Shown here piece after piece: positions 47,029 through 58,648 of a stretch of 64,000 nucleotides of DNA. The notes under the pieces were generated by a model, which saw nothing but the letters and a program-made list of their open reading frames with translations, searched no databases and was not told the DNA's origin. The stretch is from Clavulina sp. PMI_390 (taxonomy: Eukaryota; Basidiomycota; Agaricomycetes; Cantharellales; Hydnaceae). A program made the translations under genes and the position numbers. How positions within the stretch are numbered: the stretch's first letter is position 1; each line of letters begins with the position of its first letter. The stretch is from contig WIDE01000002.1 in NCBI GenBank assembly GCA_015039315.1, forward strand, positions 631,391 through 695,390, in the 5' to 3' direction.

Positions 47029-47757
47029 TTAGCGTTGTTTCTTCTTGGGATGTTGAGCAAGGGAGCCAGATTTGAGAACCCAGTCCTGGTCGGACTGAGA
47101 CATCTGAGAAGGAGCAGCATTTCCGAAGCCTTTTGCCTTGAGGAGGGCATGTTTGGGGATAGAGGCGTTCCAACTAGTAAATATTGACGGCTTTGTTCTT
47201 TTTGTTTCATGATCCTGGTCGGATGGGGCTGAAAGGATGGGAATTTGGGCAAGAAGCTCCCCAAACCTGCGTCGCATAAACCTAGTTGGGTGTGCTTGAG
47301 GTGAGGGATTTGTTTGAGGAATGGAAGCTGTTGGTAGGTTTGTTGAGTCAGCGGAGGCTTTTTGCTGCTGTGCTCGTCGAGGAGTGGGTCCTTTCGGTTG
47401 AATAGCTAGGCGCCCAAGCTCCTCAAGAAGGCTCGAACCTTCGAAACCAATAGGATATAGCTTCGCACTGCGAACAGTAACCTCAGAGGTGGATTGAGAC
47501 TTTTGGCCCGGGGATTGTGGACCCGTGCTAGCAGAGAGAGCAAGAGGAGGTAGGGTACGGTCTGACTCCTCTCGGAAGAAACGGCGGCGTATATTCTTCT
47601 CGCGCCGAAGAGAGAAAGGGCCAAGTAACCGAGCTTCCGATGACGATGGATCGGCTCGAGGAGGTAGTTTGGGAGGGTTTAGTACAGCTTGAGTGGAAAG
47701 GGCCTTCGTCTTCCGTGCGGGTGCATATGTTAATAGAGTGGCTAGGGCGGAGGGCAT
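47029..47757 (-). CDS. Hypothetical protein, possibly mitochondrial
   Basis: An intronless frame of 242 residues; not recognised with certainty. The N-terminus (MPSALATLLTYAPARKTKALSTQAV) is free of acidic residues and rich in Ala, Thr and basic residues, so it could be a mitochondrial presequence. A basic segment follows (LLGPFSLRREKNIRRRFFREE), then KLYPIGFEGSSLLEELGRLA, RRFGELLAQIP and a C-terminal part ending LAQHPKKKQR. The Pro/Gln/Ser-rich linkers look genuine rather than antisense noise. The gene converges on DUF2235 copy 2 (298 bp between stops). A small mitochondrial ribosome-associated or respiratory factor is a guess only. Confidence 0.55.
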   Translation of the reverse strand: MPSALATLLTYAPARKTKALSTQAVLNPPKLPPRADPSSSEARLLGPFSLRREKNIRRRFFREESDRTLPPLALSASTGPQSPGQKSQSTSEVTVRSAKLYPIGFEGSSLLEELGRLAIQPKGPTPRRAQQQKASADSTNLPTASIPQTNPSPQAHPTRFMRRRFGELLAQIPILSAPSDQDHETKRTKPSIFTSWNASIPKHALLKAKGFGNAAPSQMSQSDQDWVLKSGSLAQHPKKKQR

Positions 47758-48416
47758 TTTTGGTGGCCGAGACTTTATTGGATCCTTGGAGATGATGGGT
47801 GCTTGGTGTGGAGTATGAGGGTCATTTGCAACATTCTGGGAAAGGGATCAGGTCTCCGATAGCGCAGACAGGGAATGTGAACTCACTGATAATATTTCAC
47901 TTCTCAGCTTCCCTCGTCGGGCGTACGCCATCTCGAGCATCCATCGGACATCGTCCAGTCTCCCAGCATTGGCATTTTTCAGTCTTCTCAATTCCTAATT
48001 GACTATAATGTTAATAAAGACAGGATGAAGAGTACGAGAATGGGCCCACTCTTGACCGATTCCTAATTTTGTTGCGAACAAGAGTCGCGTTCGCGACGTC
48101 GAATTGAGTTCGAAAGCTATCACGAATTTTCAGACGCCAGAAGGCTCTGTTTCGACATTTGAGCTATGTAATGCGGCTGAATACAGATATCATACTACCT
48201 TGGGTACTCGTACTTGATCCTCCCTGCTTCTCGCTGAAGGCTTCGATACAGCGAACGGACATGAATACAGTTGTTCATATGGCTTATTGTGCCCTGTTAG
48301 CCTTTGTTACACAGAGCGTCCTCGGCACCCACAAAACCACTGCGACTGGTCAACGCGTGCCAGGTCTCTTATCAGTGACGCGCTACACTGTCATTGAATT
48401 TCGACTAGAGCGACAC
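47758..48416. other. Non-coding interval between the hypothetical gene (-) and Ima1-like gene (+)
   Basis: About 660 bp of divergent promoter space. The Ima1 frame is open back to about 48159, but the first ATG leading directly into its zinc motif is at 48417. No other gene is supported. Confidence 0.45.
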
Positions 48417-50412
48417 ATGTTCAGCTGGAATCGAACCGCTTCTTGCTTCTACTGCAATCAAGAAGTGCTTCCAAAACCTGCAAATCCTCGGCAATTCCGA
48501 TGCGCACAATGTGGGTGTTGGAACCGCTATGACGAGACTGGAGGTAACGCAAGACCGCTTGCATGTCAGCCCAAGCCCTTCTGACATGTTGTTTTCAGAA
48601 ATCATGTCCGATGATCCAGCCATGTATGAAGAAACCATGAATGTATCAGCATTCTCCAAGCGAGGTTTGTTGTTGTGATTCGTGAATAAATGCTGTATAT
48701 GAATGCTCAATTTTCACCCAAAAGCATCCCCCAGGAAAGATAAATTGCCATCTGTACATTCTCAACGCGTCTTCTGTCGCACATGCCAAACCAACCAGAC
48801 TCTCTACATGAACCTCATGTCGAATTACCTTCCTGAAGAGGACGACCCCAACTATGAACGCCTTCTGGCTCAGCTCCCCGAATATAAAGAGTCGCTTGCA
48901 GTTCGCTATCCACTTGTGTGCTCCGATTGTGCCGGAAATGTAGACGAGGAGCTGAAGAAGAGTGAACGGCTGGGGCGGTCAACTGCTCTTGGCTCCTGGA
49001 TACGCGGGGGATCAACCTCTCAAAGTAAACCCAGCTCATTAGAGCCAAACCCAGAGCGAAGAAAAGCCGTTGCGTCGCAGTGGCGAGATCTCTGGCTCTG
49101 GAGGACGCGTGGAGGGCTTTGGGCTCTTTCACTCGCGACATCAGTGGGTTTCTCGGTACAATGTGGGTATCATGATATATGTTGGCACTCAAGCAGATCT
49201 TGACACACCTTCTTGTTAGCTATCCTTCACCCGGAGAGCGTCATGTCAATTTCTCCCAGCCAGCGCGTTTCCGCATTGGTAGTAACTGTCCTTTCATTAT
49301 TCTGGACGTTTTGGGACCCATTGTGGGATGGCTCTCGTATGGCGAATCCTAAGAGACAAGGACGCCGATTATGGATTGTCAGTGATACTTCTCTGAGAAG
49401 CGTAACTCCTAGCTAACCCTTACCACCATCAAGACCTGCCAATTTACGGCATGGGCTATCCGTCTCGCCACCGTTATCCTCCTATTGATGGGCATGATGC
49501 CGTCGGTATGGATAGGCACCCATTTGGGCTCGGAAACTATTGTACGTTCGTTTTAGGGTCAGCAATTCACCATCTATGCTAATGATTTCTCGTGAATAGC
49601 TACTACTACTTTCTGCTCTGGCTCTGGGACAAGATCGCCACCAAACAACCTCAGTGCGGCTTCTGGCTGCACGGAGCAAATCCTTGGCCCCCTACCCAAC
49701 TCAGACTATATCCACCGCTACATCACACTCCCAAGCTGATGCTATTGACTCAAATGGCCTACCCCGAACCTCGCGTCGGTTCCAAAGTACCACCTCACCA
49801 TCTGCCCAGCCAGATGATATTTTCTCTTCGCTCTCGCTCTCTGCTGACCCGACCACATCAATTCAAAAATCTGCCACCTCCGCCATATTCGGGCAAACAT
49901 CTCATCTTGGAGGGAGTCGCATGGCGCCACCTCCTCCGGTACAATCAGAAGATGCTATGGACTGGGACCCTGCTATTGGAGGCAACAGTCGAGGAGCGTC
50001 CTCCCCATCAAAGATGTACGAGTGGATGCGCCCGCAGACATTCTTCCCTCCCCAGGAACCGACAGGGCTTGAAGGTCTCCTCGAAACCACCACGCTCTCA
50101 AGCGGAATTGACGGTTTTATCGCCACACAACGTGGGGCTAATTCAATCCCAACCGTTTCTATCAAGGGTCATGGGGCGAGGCGGAGGCCGGGCGACGCCG
50201 TGAGCACGTATCTTGTCGCTCTTCTGATTGCGTGTATTGCGGCGAGTGCACTACTGCTACAAATCGGTGGCTGGAGCCTTGTGCAGAGCTGGAGAGGTGT
50301 AAATGACGGAGATCACAGTTGGAGCAATGGGTGGCAGTGGCAAGGCTATCTGCCTGTACCGCAGTTCTTGCACAACCAGGATCAAAAGGTTACCGATGCT
50401 GCATTGTTTTAG
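48417..50412 (+). CDS. Ima1/Samp1 (NET5)-type inner nuclear membrane protein
   Basis: Exons: 48417..48543, 48599..48664, 48725..49162, 49220..49377, 49434..49541, 49600..50412, giving 569 residues. The N-terminus has the Ima1_N zinc-binding pattern: CFYC, then CAQCGCWN, later VFCRTCQTNQ and LVCSDCAGNV. Several membrane spans follow: WALSLATSVGFSV, VSALVVTVLSLFWTFW and AIRLATVILLLMGMM. A last span, YLVALLIACIAASALLL, lies near the C-terminus after a Ser/Pro-rich loop containing MDWDPAIGG. Relatives (S. pombe Ima1, human TMEM201/Samp1) sit in the inner nuclear membrane and couple chromatin or centromeres to the envelope and LINC complexes. The start may lie further upstream in the open frame. 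Confidence 0.85.
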
Positions 50413-50581
50413 CTAGTTTAAGCTGTAGTGTATATTATATACTCTAGTGGGGTTGTTTATGATCTAGTCTACAGAGCGATGAAGGGGGCTATTCTGGCGA
50501 GCATAATATAGTGGGATATAACTTGAGTGCTTTAGATAAATCACCGGTACGACGACATTCGTCTACCTTCATTCAGATCAA

Positions 50582-52223
50582 TCAAAGTGAGGGCCACTCT
50601 TCATTCTTGATATCAAATTCTGCCACCTTGGCTGTGACCTGCTCCACCGCGCTAGATTTATCTTGTGGAACCACCATCTTACTCTCGATACCGAAACTTT
50701 CGTGCAGGTTTTCGCCTCCAAGCCCAAACACCTCGACGGTATTCCGCCACGCAGCCTCGCTGACTTCCTCTAATGAGACACCCAACAGCTGTGCCATGAC
50801 GTGCGCAACGAGCCCGGTAGCGCAGGGCTCGTTACGGCCTTTTACTACTTGACCAGCGACGAAGCGCTCGGGCGGACAGCGGGGCTGGGGGTTGTACAAC
50901 GCGGCGAGGTCGGAGGGAAGCGAGCCACTGGGAGCGGGGATGGTTGGGGTCGACGATGAGGCTGAAGGTGAGGCAGCTGGCGCATTATTAGGGTTTCCTT
51001 TGCCCTTCCCAGCCCCCTTTCTGGGAGGTTGGGAAGAAGGGAAAGAGCTCACGAGATAGGCGTGCGAAGCGTGGGCGGTGGTCATACTGCACCAGGGCGC
51101 GTCTGTCTCGAGCATGAGACGGTCAAGTGGGATGGACGCAGCGGTAGCGAGGTTTTCAGCGGTCTTGAGGCCACAGCCATTGATACTAATGTGGAAACCC
51201 ATATCCATCTATGGTCGATTGAAAGATGAGTTATTACGTGCGCCAGCCCATTGATCAAATGTGCTCAGTCAGATTAGCGTACCAGCTCCCGAGCCTCGTC
51301 CACCGTTCCTGTGAAACTATGCACTACACCACCTTTCCCGCCAACATCCTTGCCCCCATTCTCAGCGAATCCTTCCTCTGTGAGGATTTGCACAAAGTCT
51401 CGGTGCGCTGCACGTGAGTGTAGGAAGAGCGGGAGGGAGTACTTTTTCGCGAGCGAGAGTTGTGCCCGGAAGTGTTTTCGTTGGGTGTCCTCGTTGGCGA
51501 AATGAAGCCTGTCGTAATCTGCAGGGCAATTGAAAAGGATAGGAGAACAATGAGTGAAGTGGATGGAGAATTTTTGGAAGAGCTGCAAGGTATCTTGTCC
51601 ACTAGAACAAGACTTACCCAGACCACATTCCCCAACGGCGACAACACGCCCTGATCCTTTCAGCCTCGACGCGATAAGCTTATCTAGGCCCGCCAAATAG
51701 GCATCGGGACCGCCTCTATATTTGTCAAATTCTGCTGAACGAGTAGGGTGGCACCCGGCCGTTGCAAAGACTCCTGTGAGAGTAGACGATCATAGAGATA
51801 TGGCAATATCAGTCAAGTGAAGCTCGCGCGATTGTAACATGCCGAAGACGTGCCAAGTGTCTTTGCAATATCAAGTGCCTCCCGCGATTCGTGGAGGCTG
51901 CCACCTGTGATGATGATTGACTGGACGCCAGCTGCGAGGGAGCGCTTCACAACATCATTGAAGTCGTCTATTTGGACAGAGATAGGAAGAGTATGAGTCA
52001 TTAAGTATGGTGAGTGTATCTCAAAGAAGAGATGAGCGTCACGTATTGACCTGCGTGTTTTTGATGTCCTCTGTATTTGCCACGAAAGATGGGGTCAGTA
52101 AAGTTCACTCCGATGTCTAAGTAGCAATGGTATCATGGGTCTCAGTACTTCGTTGGTTCTAACGCATGAAGGGAACTCAGAAGCACCAATGAAGCGGGGA
52201 AGTTCTGATTGCATTGTTGACAT
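50582..52223 (-). CDS. TatD-family metal-dependent deoxyribonuclease
   Basis: Exons in transcript order: 52223..52187, 52116..52051, 51967..51854, 51773..51618, 51518..51283, 51208..50582, giving 411 residues. TatD blocks: FIDIGVNFTDPIFRGKY, SIIITGGSL, ATAGCHPTRSAEF, VVAVGECGLDYDRLHFA with the metal-ligand Glu, LPLFLHSR, VVHSFTGT and LMLETDAPWC. An insert of about 60 Ser/Pro/Gly-rich residues interrupts the C-terminal part. The order matches eukaryotic TATDN1/yeast Tat-D 3'-5' DNase. The intron 51774..51853 appears to be GC-AG; a GT-AG alternative would add four residues. An upstream in-frame ATG at 52319 would add a 32-residue Thr/Arg-rich leader that could be a targeting peptide. Confidence 0.85.
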
Positions 52224-52956
52224 GAGACGCGTTGTTGCAAAGGTATTCGCGTACGAAGTCACGGGGATAGTCCGAGTTCGGAGGAGGGAGATGAAGGGTG
52301 GTAAGTGTGCCCAAACCATGCAGTTTTTCGCTCAGTCAAATAGGCCAGCTGCCGACTGGGCTGTGCTGAGGTCGAGTCAAAAGTTGAATGATTTGCCCAC
52401 GGTGTGAGAAGCAGACTCATCATGTTCATGTTCAGCCCTGAAAAAAGTTGAGCGACTGGGCCAAATAACTCACAAGAGAGAAGCCAAAAATACTAACGCT
52501 CTGTCCAGTACTTCCACAATATTTCATTATGATACTGCAACACCCCACTGCCGGAGCCCTATCGCACTCTTTTGCTTGGAGCTCTTGCCCTTAGGAACAG
52601 TCGCTCCAAGGAACTATTGATTGTACCTACCCATGACGTCATGACAACATCCGACCAGCGCCATGGCTTGGGGAAATTCTGCTGCCCCTGAGAAGGTCGA
52701 GAACTGTTCCATGTGGCGCCCTGTATGTGAGGCCTAAGTGCGAGGCTGCATTAATTGTCGAGGAGAACGGCCTCGAATTAGTCGAGAACCCTTTCATGGA
52801 CTCGGGAGCAATCAGGATGTTTTGTGGGGTAAGCCGCCGGAATGTTCCCGGCAACCGTATCCTCCACAAAACGTCACAGTCCCCATAGATCTCCTTCTCA
52901 CTCAGTATATACCCTCAGAGGTACCGCTCCGACTGCTTCAACAACCTACCACCACC
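52224..52956. other. Divergent promoter interval, TatD (-) and PXB/DUF3818 gene (+)
   Basis: 733 bp. It may include the alternative TatD N-terminal exon up to 52319. A TATATA sequence at about 52905-52910 lies about 50 bp before the PXB gene ATG. Confidence 0.45.
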
Positions 52957-55900
52957 ATGTCAGAGACGGTGGCGACAACAAACGGCGCTTTCACGTCCCG
53001 CAAGTCTAGCAGCAGCAGCGCTCGCAAGCCAGTCGTCGTTCCTCCCGACGAACTGAACGCGCTTGAGGAGACTGAGCGGCGTAACCAGGCTCGAAAGTCG
53101 CTCTCCGCAGCACCCAACGCGCCAAATGGCAATGGCCACTACGAGGAGTCGGAAGTGCCAGCTGTTCCTGCTGTGGCGAATGGCACGACTGCTGCCGATG
53201 CTATCCCCGCCCTGTCTGATATGCAAACGCACTATCTCCTCAAGGCCCTTGTTTCATTCGAGATATCTAAAGAATGGTCTGGCTTGGGCCAGTACGGTGG
53301 ACTGACAAAGTATAATACCCCATTCTCGGCGGCCCTCACTCGTTCCACAACCCGTAAAAGCACCAAATCCAAAGAGATCTCGGCTCCCTCCCCCTTCACC
53401 ATTCCATTCACGAGCGAGAAGAGTGCAACTCACGATGGGATCATCGAACCCATCTTCTTCCGCGACCTCTGCCGGAATCATATCCTCACCTTCCCTGGTT
53501 TTGATACGGCTCCTGGCAAGTATTACACTGATCGCGCGCAACCGTGGTTCGATGGGCTGGCTCAGCTCGGGCTCAGCACAACTCCAGATCGTGGAGAGCC
53601 AACTAAACGCTTTCAGCTCAACATGGTAAGTCTCAATTTGCGCCGTGGCACATCACTCACTCACTCACATCTGATCACTTTCATTCGCTCGTGTGTTTCC
53701 TATTGCCACCGACCTCTTCCAACTGCACACGTCTCCAATTTTAGCTGCTCACTCGACTCATAGGCGCGTGGTTTGCGCGCGGCGTGCAAGTCATCAATGC
53801 TCCAGGAGCGACCCCGACCACTCTCAAGCAGAATGCGGCGTCTCGGCCGGAGAAGAGGGAGATGGATGCTATCAATAACATCTTCCCTACCGCTTCTCCC
53901 TCTGAGGGCTGGTATGTTGCCGTTGCCCCCAAGGGTGAAGAAAAGGACCAGTTTATTGTTGGCTCGCAGAAGAAGGGGGACAAAGTCATCTTCTCCTGCC
54001 ATTCCCTGGCGGATTTCGAGGCTCTCAGTGCAGAGGTATGTGGGTCTCATATCTCAATCACCGGGAACATCATATCCGAATTGATATCCAAACCCCTTTC
54101 CTCCCATTGACAGCTCGCAAAAGTGGCAGGCTCGCTTACCGCCAAACTTCCCACCTTTACATCAACATCATACGAAGCAAATTCGCTTGCGATTCACCTC
54201 CAAATTTACTTGCGCACGGTTGTCAGCCTCATCATTCGGTCGCGCGAGGCTTCGTCCGAGACGGCTACGCTCTCTGACAAGCTTGATACCTGGCTGAGCT
54301 CAACGAGTGATACCACAGCGCCCACACACGTTACTGCTGAAGAGGCCACGACCGCGCATGAAGCTTTCAAAAGTCAGGATGCCACCCTCGCCCCCCTACA
54401 TCGGGCATGGGTTGCAGCAGGACTCAAGGTGGACGAGCTGAACGATGCCTGGCGCAGTTGGACGAACGAAATCACGGAAGACGAGAAAGGGCTCGACGAG
54501 GCGTGGTCTAAGCTGTCCATTGGTATGTGTTCTCCGCTCTGTCTGGATACGACCATTTATTGATTGGGAATCGCCTGAAATCTGGACATTATCACCAATA
54601 AGCTCAATATACTGACCTCCCAGACCGCGAGCGGCTTTGTGTGGAGAAGGCAGGGATCTGGGTCGCTTATTTCCTTTACGACCTCTTTGTTGTAGGGCCC
54701 AACTCGAGGGAGGCTATCGCTGGGCTACGATGGATTCTCAGTCTAATCCCCTGGTGGCCTCTTCGCCAAGTCAGTCGACTGCTTATTCCATTACACCATG
54801 CTGACATCCTAACATTTCACTATCCAGATTCTTCGTGTTGCGGACCCGTCTAAGATGCTTGCTCTACTGGTCGCATTTATCCTTGCGCGCCCCTTCGGCA
54901 TGCATTCACTCTTCCAGCGCGTCATGGGCGCTATCCTTGGATCATACGCCAAAAAATGCCGCAAGGACGTTGAGGTTCTCCATGACATTATCGTCCGCGA
55001 GGGCGGCGAGGCTGGCGTTGACGGACAGAGAATGTACGACGCTGTCAGCGACTACGTCCTCCTCACGAGCCCTGAAGACCGCGTCGCAATGGGAAAAGCC
55101 GCGTTAGAGAGTGGCAAGCCGTTGGTAAACTTGATCGTCGCGTCGTACACCAAAGCCAAATCCTCTGAGGCCAGCTCGACTGCCGATGAGGTACCAACCT
55201 CGCTCGCTCCTCACTTGCAGAAAGTGGTCAGCCTCCTGAGTACGGCTCGCGATTATGACGGCCTCATGGACTTCTGCAATGGCCCTGTATTTGCGCGAAT
55301 TATCAAGGACACGCTCACTGTTGTACTCTACGGGCCTCTGACCCAGTGGAGCAAGACGTGCAAGCTCAGCGACCGTGTGCACGACCTGCAAATCTTTTTG
55401 ACAGAGTTGGTTGAGACGGTAAGGAGCAAGGAAGTCGACCTGGCAGCGCTCTTGGCCCTGTGCAGGAAGCATCAGCAGAGGCTCTATTATCTCTTCAGTG
55501 TAAGTGTATGATTCATACTACCACGAACGTATAGCGCTTATTTATCTCATGCATTTTAGGAGGCATACACGCGCGGCGGCACTCTCACTGATCCGTTCAA
55601 GCACTGGTGTGCCATCGGTCTGACTTACATGCGCAAATCTACACTCGACACCCCTGGTCTTTTCGCATCGCGCTCAACCTCTATGCCGACGCTCTCCACG
55701 ACTGCACCCAATATGTCCGTCTCCATCCCTGCTCTGTTCGCCTCTCTCTCACCTGCAGAGCGTGCCGATGTGATTCGGGAGACAGATGCGCTTGTGCACT
55801 GGACGAAATGGATGAAGATTAGGTGGCATGTGGAAATGAGGCGTAACATCCTCTTGCAGCAAGGCGCATTGGGCTTAGCGAAGAAGGTGGATGTAGATGC

Positions 55901-56369
55901 CGCTGTCCGATTTGTTGCAGGGGTATTGGGAGAGGATACCGGAGTTGATTCGCCTGTGGCGAATGGATCGGCTTCCAAGGGGCCTGTAATGGCCACAGAA
56001 AAGAAGCGCGTGAAGAGCGCGGCGTCAACCAAGCTGAGCTTGAATGACCAGTTCGCGTGGGGTATGTTTCTTTCGTCTTGCAGCCTTTGGTTCCCCAGTA
56101 ATACGGATGTTCTAACGATTCGTTGTTGCTTTTTTGTTTGCTTTCGTGTGATCATGGACATCATAGGTTGGTTTGCAGACCCCGCTGCCTTGGCTGTGCT
56201 AGACGCAGACGCGCGCTCCGCTTCGTATCACCGCGCAGGCCCCAGACGTCCCACAATGACGGCTACGAGGAAGCTCCTGAGCCCATTCCTCGACCAAGTG
56301 GGCCCTCTGTTTACCAAAGCGGATGAGGTGACGCTAAATAGGATCAGAGCGAGCCCAAATGGTCGCTGA
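52957..56369 (+). CDS. PXB/DUF3818 lipid-binding protein (Lec1/YPR097W-like)
   Basis: Seven exons: 52957..53625, 53745..54035, 54114..54522, 54624..54769, 54828..55499, 55560..56061, 56167..56369, giving 963 residues. After a Ser/Ala-rich leader, residues about 89-125 (MQTHYLLKALVSFEISKEW) match the start of the PX-associated PXB domain. The middle contains a degenerate PX-like region (GWYVAVAPKGEEKDQFIVG, then a helical stretch). The C-terminal half is DUF3818-like: LCVEKAGIWVAYFLYDLF, ILSLIPWWP, VADPSKMLALLVAFILARPFG, LVHWTKWMKIRWHVEMRRN. Yeast Ypr097w/Lec1 has the same architecture and acts in sterol and lipid-droplet distribution. Substrate here is unknown. All phases close. Confidence 0.75.
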
Positions 56370-56785
56370 TTACAGTGCGCAAATGACCCTCATTCCTTTT
56401 GGTGGTGTTATATGTATGTGAATAATGGTTAGTGCTACATTCAGCACGACAAGCTTAAGGGCTTGTGGTCGGCTGACAGTTTCCTTCCTTCTGGATCTTT
56501 TTCTTATTATACAGCCATCGAGGTGTATCCTTCGTATTTCGCGCTATCTCTGGATACCACGATGTGCATGTATGGCGATGTACCTGTTATTGATACCCTG
56601 CTATAGTTACTAAACGTTGAATACGCAAGTTGATACCATTGTTCTGAACGCTATTGTCCATCATAATTCTTTCATAAATGCTATCCAGAGGCAGGAGAGG
56701 ATACGACCGAAAGAGCAAGAAGAAAAAATTGGAATATGGCTGATGCTGGAGGAGGTACGGGTCTTAGGTGAATGGGCCCTGCCAC
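56370..56785. other. Convergent 3' interval between the PXB/DUF3818 gene and thiolase
   Basis: 416 bp between two stop codons on opposite strands. No gene is seen; it should hold both 3' UTRs. Confidence 0.5.
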
Positions 56786-58613
56786 CTATGATTCGCGGAC
56801 GAAGACAGCAGCGGCGCCCATGCCCGTACCCATGCACATGCTGGTCACAAGTACCTTGCCCTTACGGCGCTCGAGCTCTGCAAGGCCAGTCGCGACTTGA
56901 CGAGCGCCAGTGCAGCGTAATAGCGGCCAAGAAAGAAATCAGGACAAGCCAGCATGGATGAGAAAATTCGACTTATCTAAAGGATGTCCGAGCGCAATGG
57001 CTCCGCCGTTCACGTTGACCTTATTGATGTCCAGTCCAAGAGTCTTCACGCAGTAGACATACATCGACGCAAAGGCTTCGTTGATCTGGAAAAATGTGAG
57101 ATTGGGGCGTAGGTGACAAGGGAGTAGACGCGCATACCTCGAAGAGATCAATGTCCTCCTTAGTCAACCCCACGTGTCTCAAAACTGCCGGTATAGCGTA
57201 CAGAGGACCTACCCCCATGATACGAGGTGGAACGCCGACCACGCTGTATTATCGAATTTCAGATACAGAGGAGTCGCAATCAGAGGGGAACGAATAACTG
57301 ACCTAGTAGCGATGTATTTGGCGAGGATCTTCAGACCCAGCTGCTCCGCCTTGTCACGGCGCATAAGTAGGACGAGGGCAACACCATCAGAATTCTGGGA
57401 TGCATTGCCGCCAGTCGTTTGTGACGGGGCCCATTGAGGGAAAGCGCTTCGAATCTTCAATAGGGTTGGTAACTCAGTACCATGTCTTGTGAGGACGAGG
57501 AAGATCACGAGGGTCAGCGGTTTTCCCGGTTTCGGAAATAGGTCAGCAGACCAGGGCCTTACCGGATGACATCATCCTTGGAGACGGTGATTTTCGAGAC
57601 CGCGCCGGTCGTTGGGTCTTTCTTGTTGATTTCTACTGGCAAGATCTCCGCCTCAAATAGTCCGGTTGTGTCTGCCTTTGACGCGCGAGTGTGGGACCTA
57701 TGGAAACCGAGTAGGGAAAACAATGAGGATTTCGTTGGTACTCCACGGAGGTTTTATCCATTGTGACTGAAGTGAATTGGGGGAGACGAACAGGTAAGCG
57801 AATTCATCCATCTCCTGGCGGGATATCTTGAAATCGCCAGCAACGTTTTCTGAGGTCCATCCCATGGGCTATCCGAGGAAAATTCCAGCCATAGAGAGAT
57901 GAGCTCTCCTTAGACGTCTAGTGAGGGATATGCATCAACACACGAACCTGGAGAGAATCCGCAGACTCTTTGCAAGATTTCACTTCCTCTGTGATCTGAG
58001 GAGCGCCATTATCTGGGCTAAGTTTGTTGGGTTCGCATGCGCAATCACGGGTCAGGGTGAAACTCCGCGAAAGACTAAAAGTTCCCAAATTATCCGTACG
58101 TTGTGGACATATTCTCAAACCCACCCGCCATTCCTATCTCGATTTCCCCCGCCCTGATTCTGGTAGCGACAGAGTTGACAGCCATAAGTCCACTCGAGCA
58201 GAATCGATTGACGACTTGGAACGGTGTAGTGTGGGGGAATCCAGCAGCGAGCATAGAGGCCCGAACCACATAGGCAGCTCCTTGGTGAAGAGTATTGCCA
58301 AAAACGAGGTCTTGGACCTGGGCTGGATCTACAGTTGACTTTGCAATCGCCGCTTTCAGAAAGGCTGTGAGGAGTTCATCAGGTCTATTGAGATTTTGAA
58401 ACGATATTTAGAGCGACTCGATAGGTGACGGGGGACCACGGGTGTGCTTCAGCTTGCTTACTGTGTGTCCTTGAAGGCACCTTTCTTCTGGCGTCCAAGA
58501 GGGGAACGGACAGCCATGGTTATCACGACATCATCAGGGCGTTTCACTTCGAGAGCAGCGACTCCAGATGTTGGGGAAGTGAGATGAGATGCGAGCTGCT
58601 TGATTCTCTCCAT
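56786..58613 (-). CDS. POT1: Peroxisomal 3-ketoacyl-CoA thiolase with PTS2
   Basis: Nine exons in transcript order: 58613..58462, 58384..58100, 58017..57948, 57868..57792, 57697..57563, 57485..57303, 57243..57138, 57085..56977, 56916..56786, giving 415 residues. Residues 3-11 (RIKQLASHL) are a perfect R-I-x5-H-L PTS2, so import by PEX7 is expected. Catalytic Cys113 lies in [11 protein letters not shown]; further blocks are [33 protein letters not shown] and [20 protein letters not shown] with the catalytic His. The C-terminus has CMGTGMGAA with the second Cys. It cleaves 3-ketoacyl-CoA to acetyl-CoA in the last step of beta-oxidation. The final intron (56917..56976) is AT-AC. Confidence 0.95.
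56917..56976 (-). other. AT-AC intron in the thiolase gene
   Basis: On the minus strand the exon ends CCTTTAG and the intron runs ATAAGT...GCTATTAC (60 nt). The next exon starts GCTGCACTGG. Splicing here gives HPLGCTGARQ exactly. No AG lies between the donor and the conserved GCTG codons, so no GT-AG alternative keeps the motif. The AAGT donor core suggests U2-type AT-AC rather than U12-type. Confidence 0.85.
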
Positions 58614-58648
58614 GGTCGGTCAAGTGATTGTCCAGAGCCGGTTGTCAC

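Noticed and set aside
56977..57085. Thiolase truncated at [15 protein letters not shown]
   Set aside because: This end results from reading into the AT-AC intron. The remaining conserved C-terminus (CTGARQ...CMGTGMGAA) lies just downstream in a closing phase.
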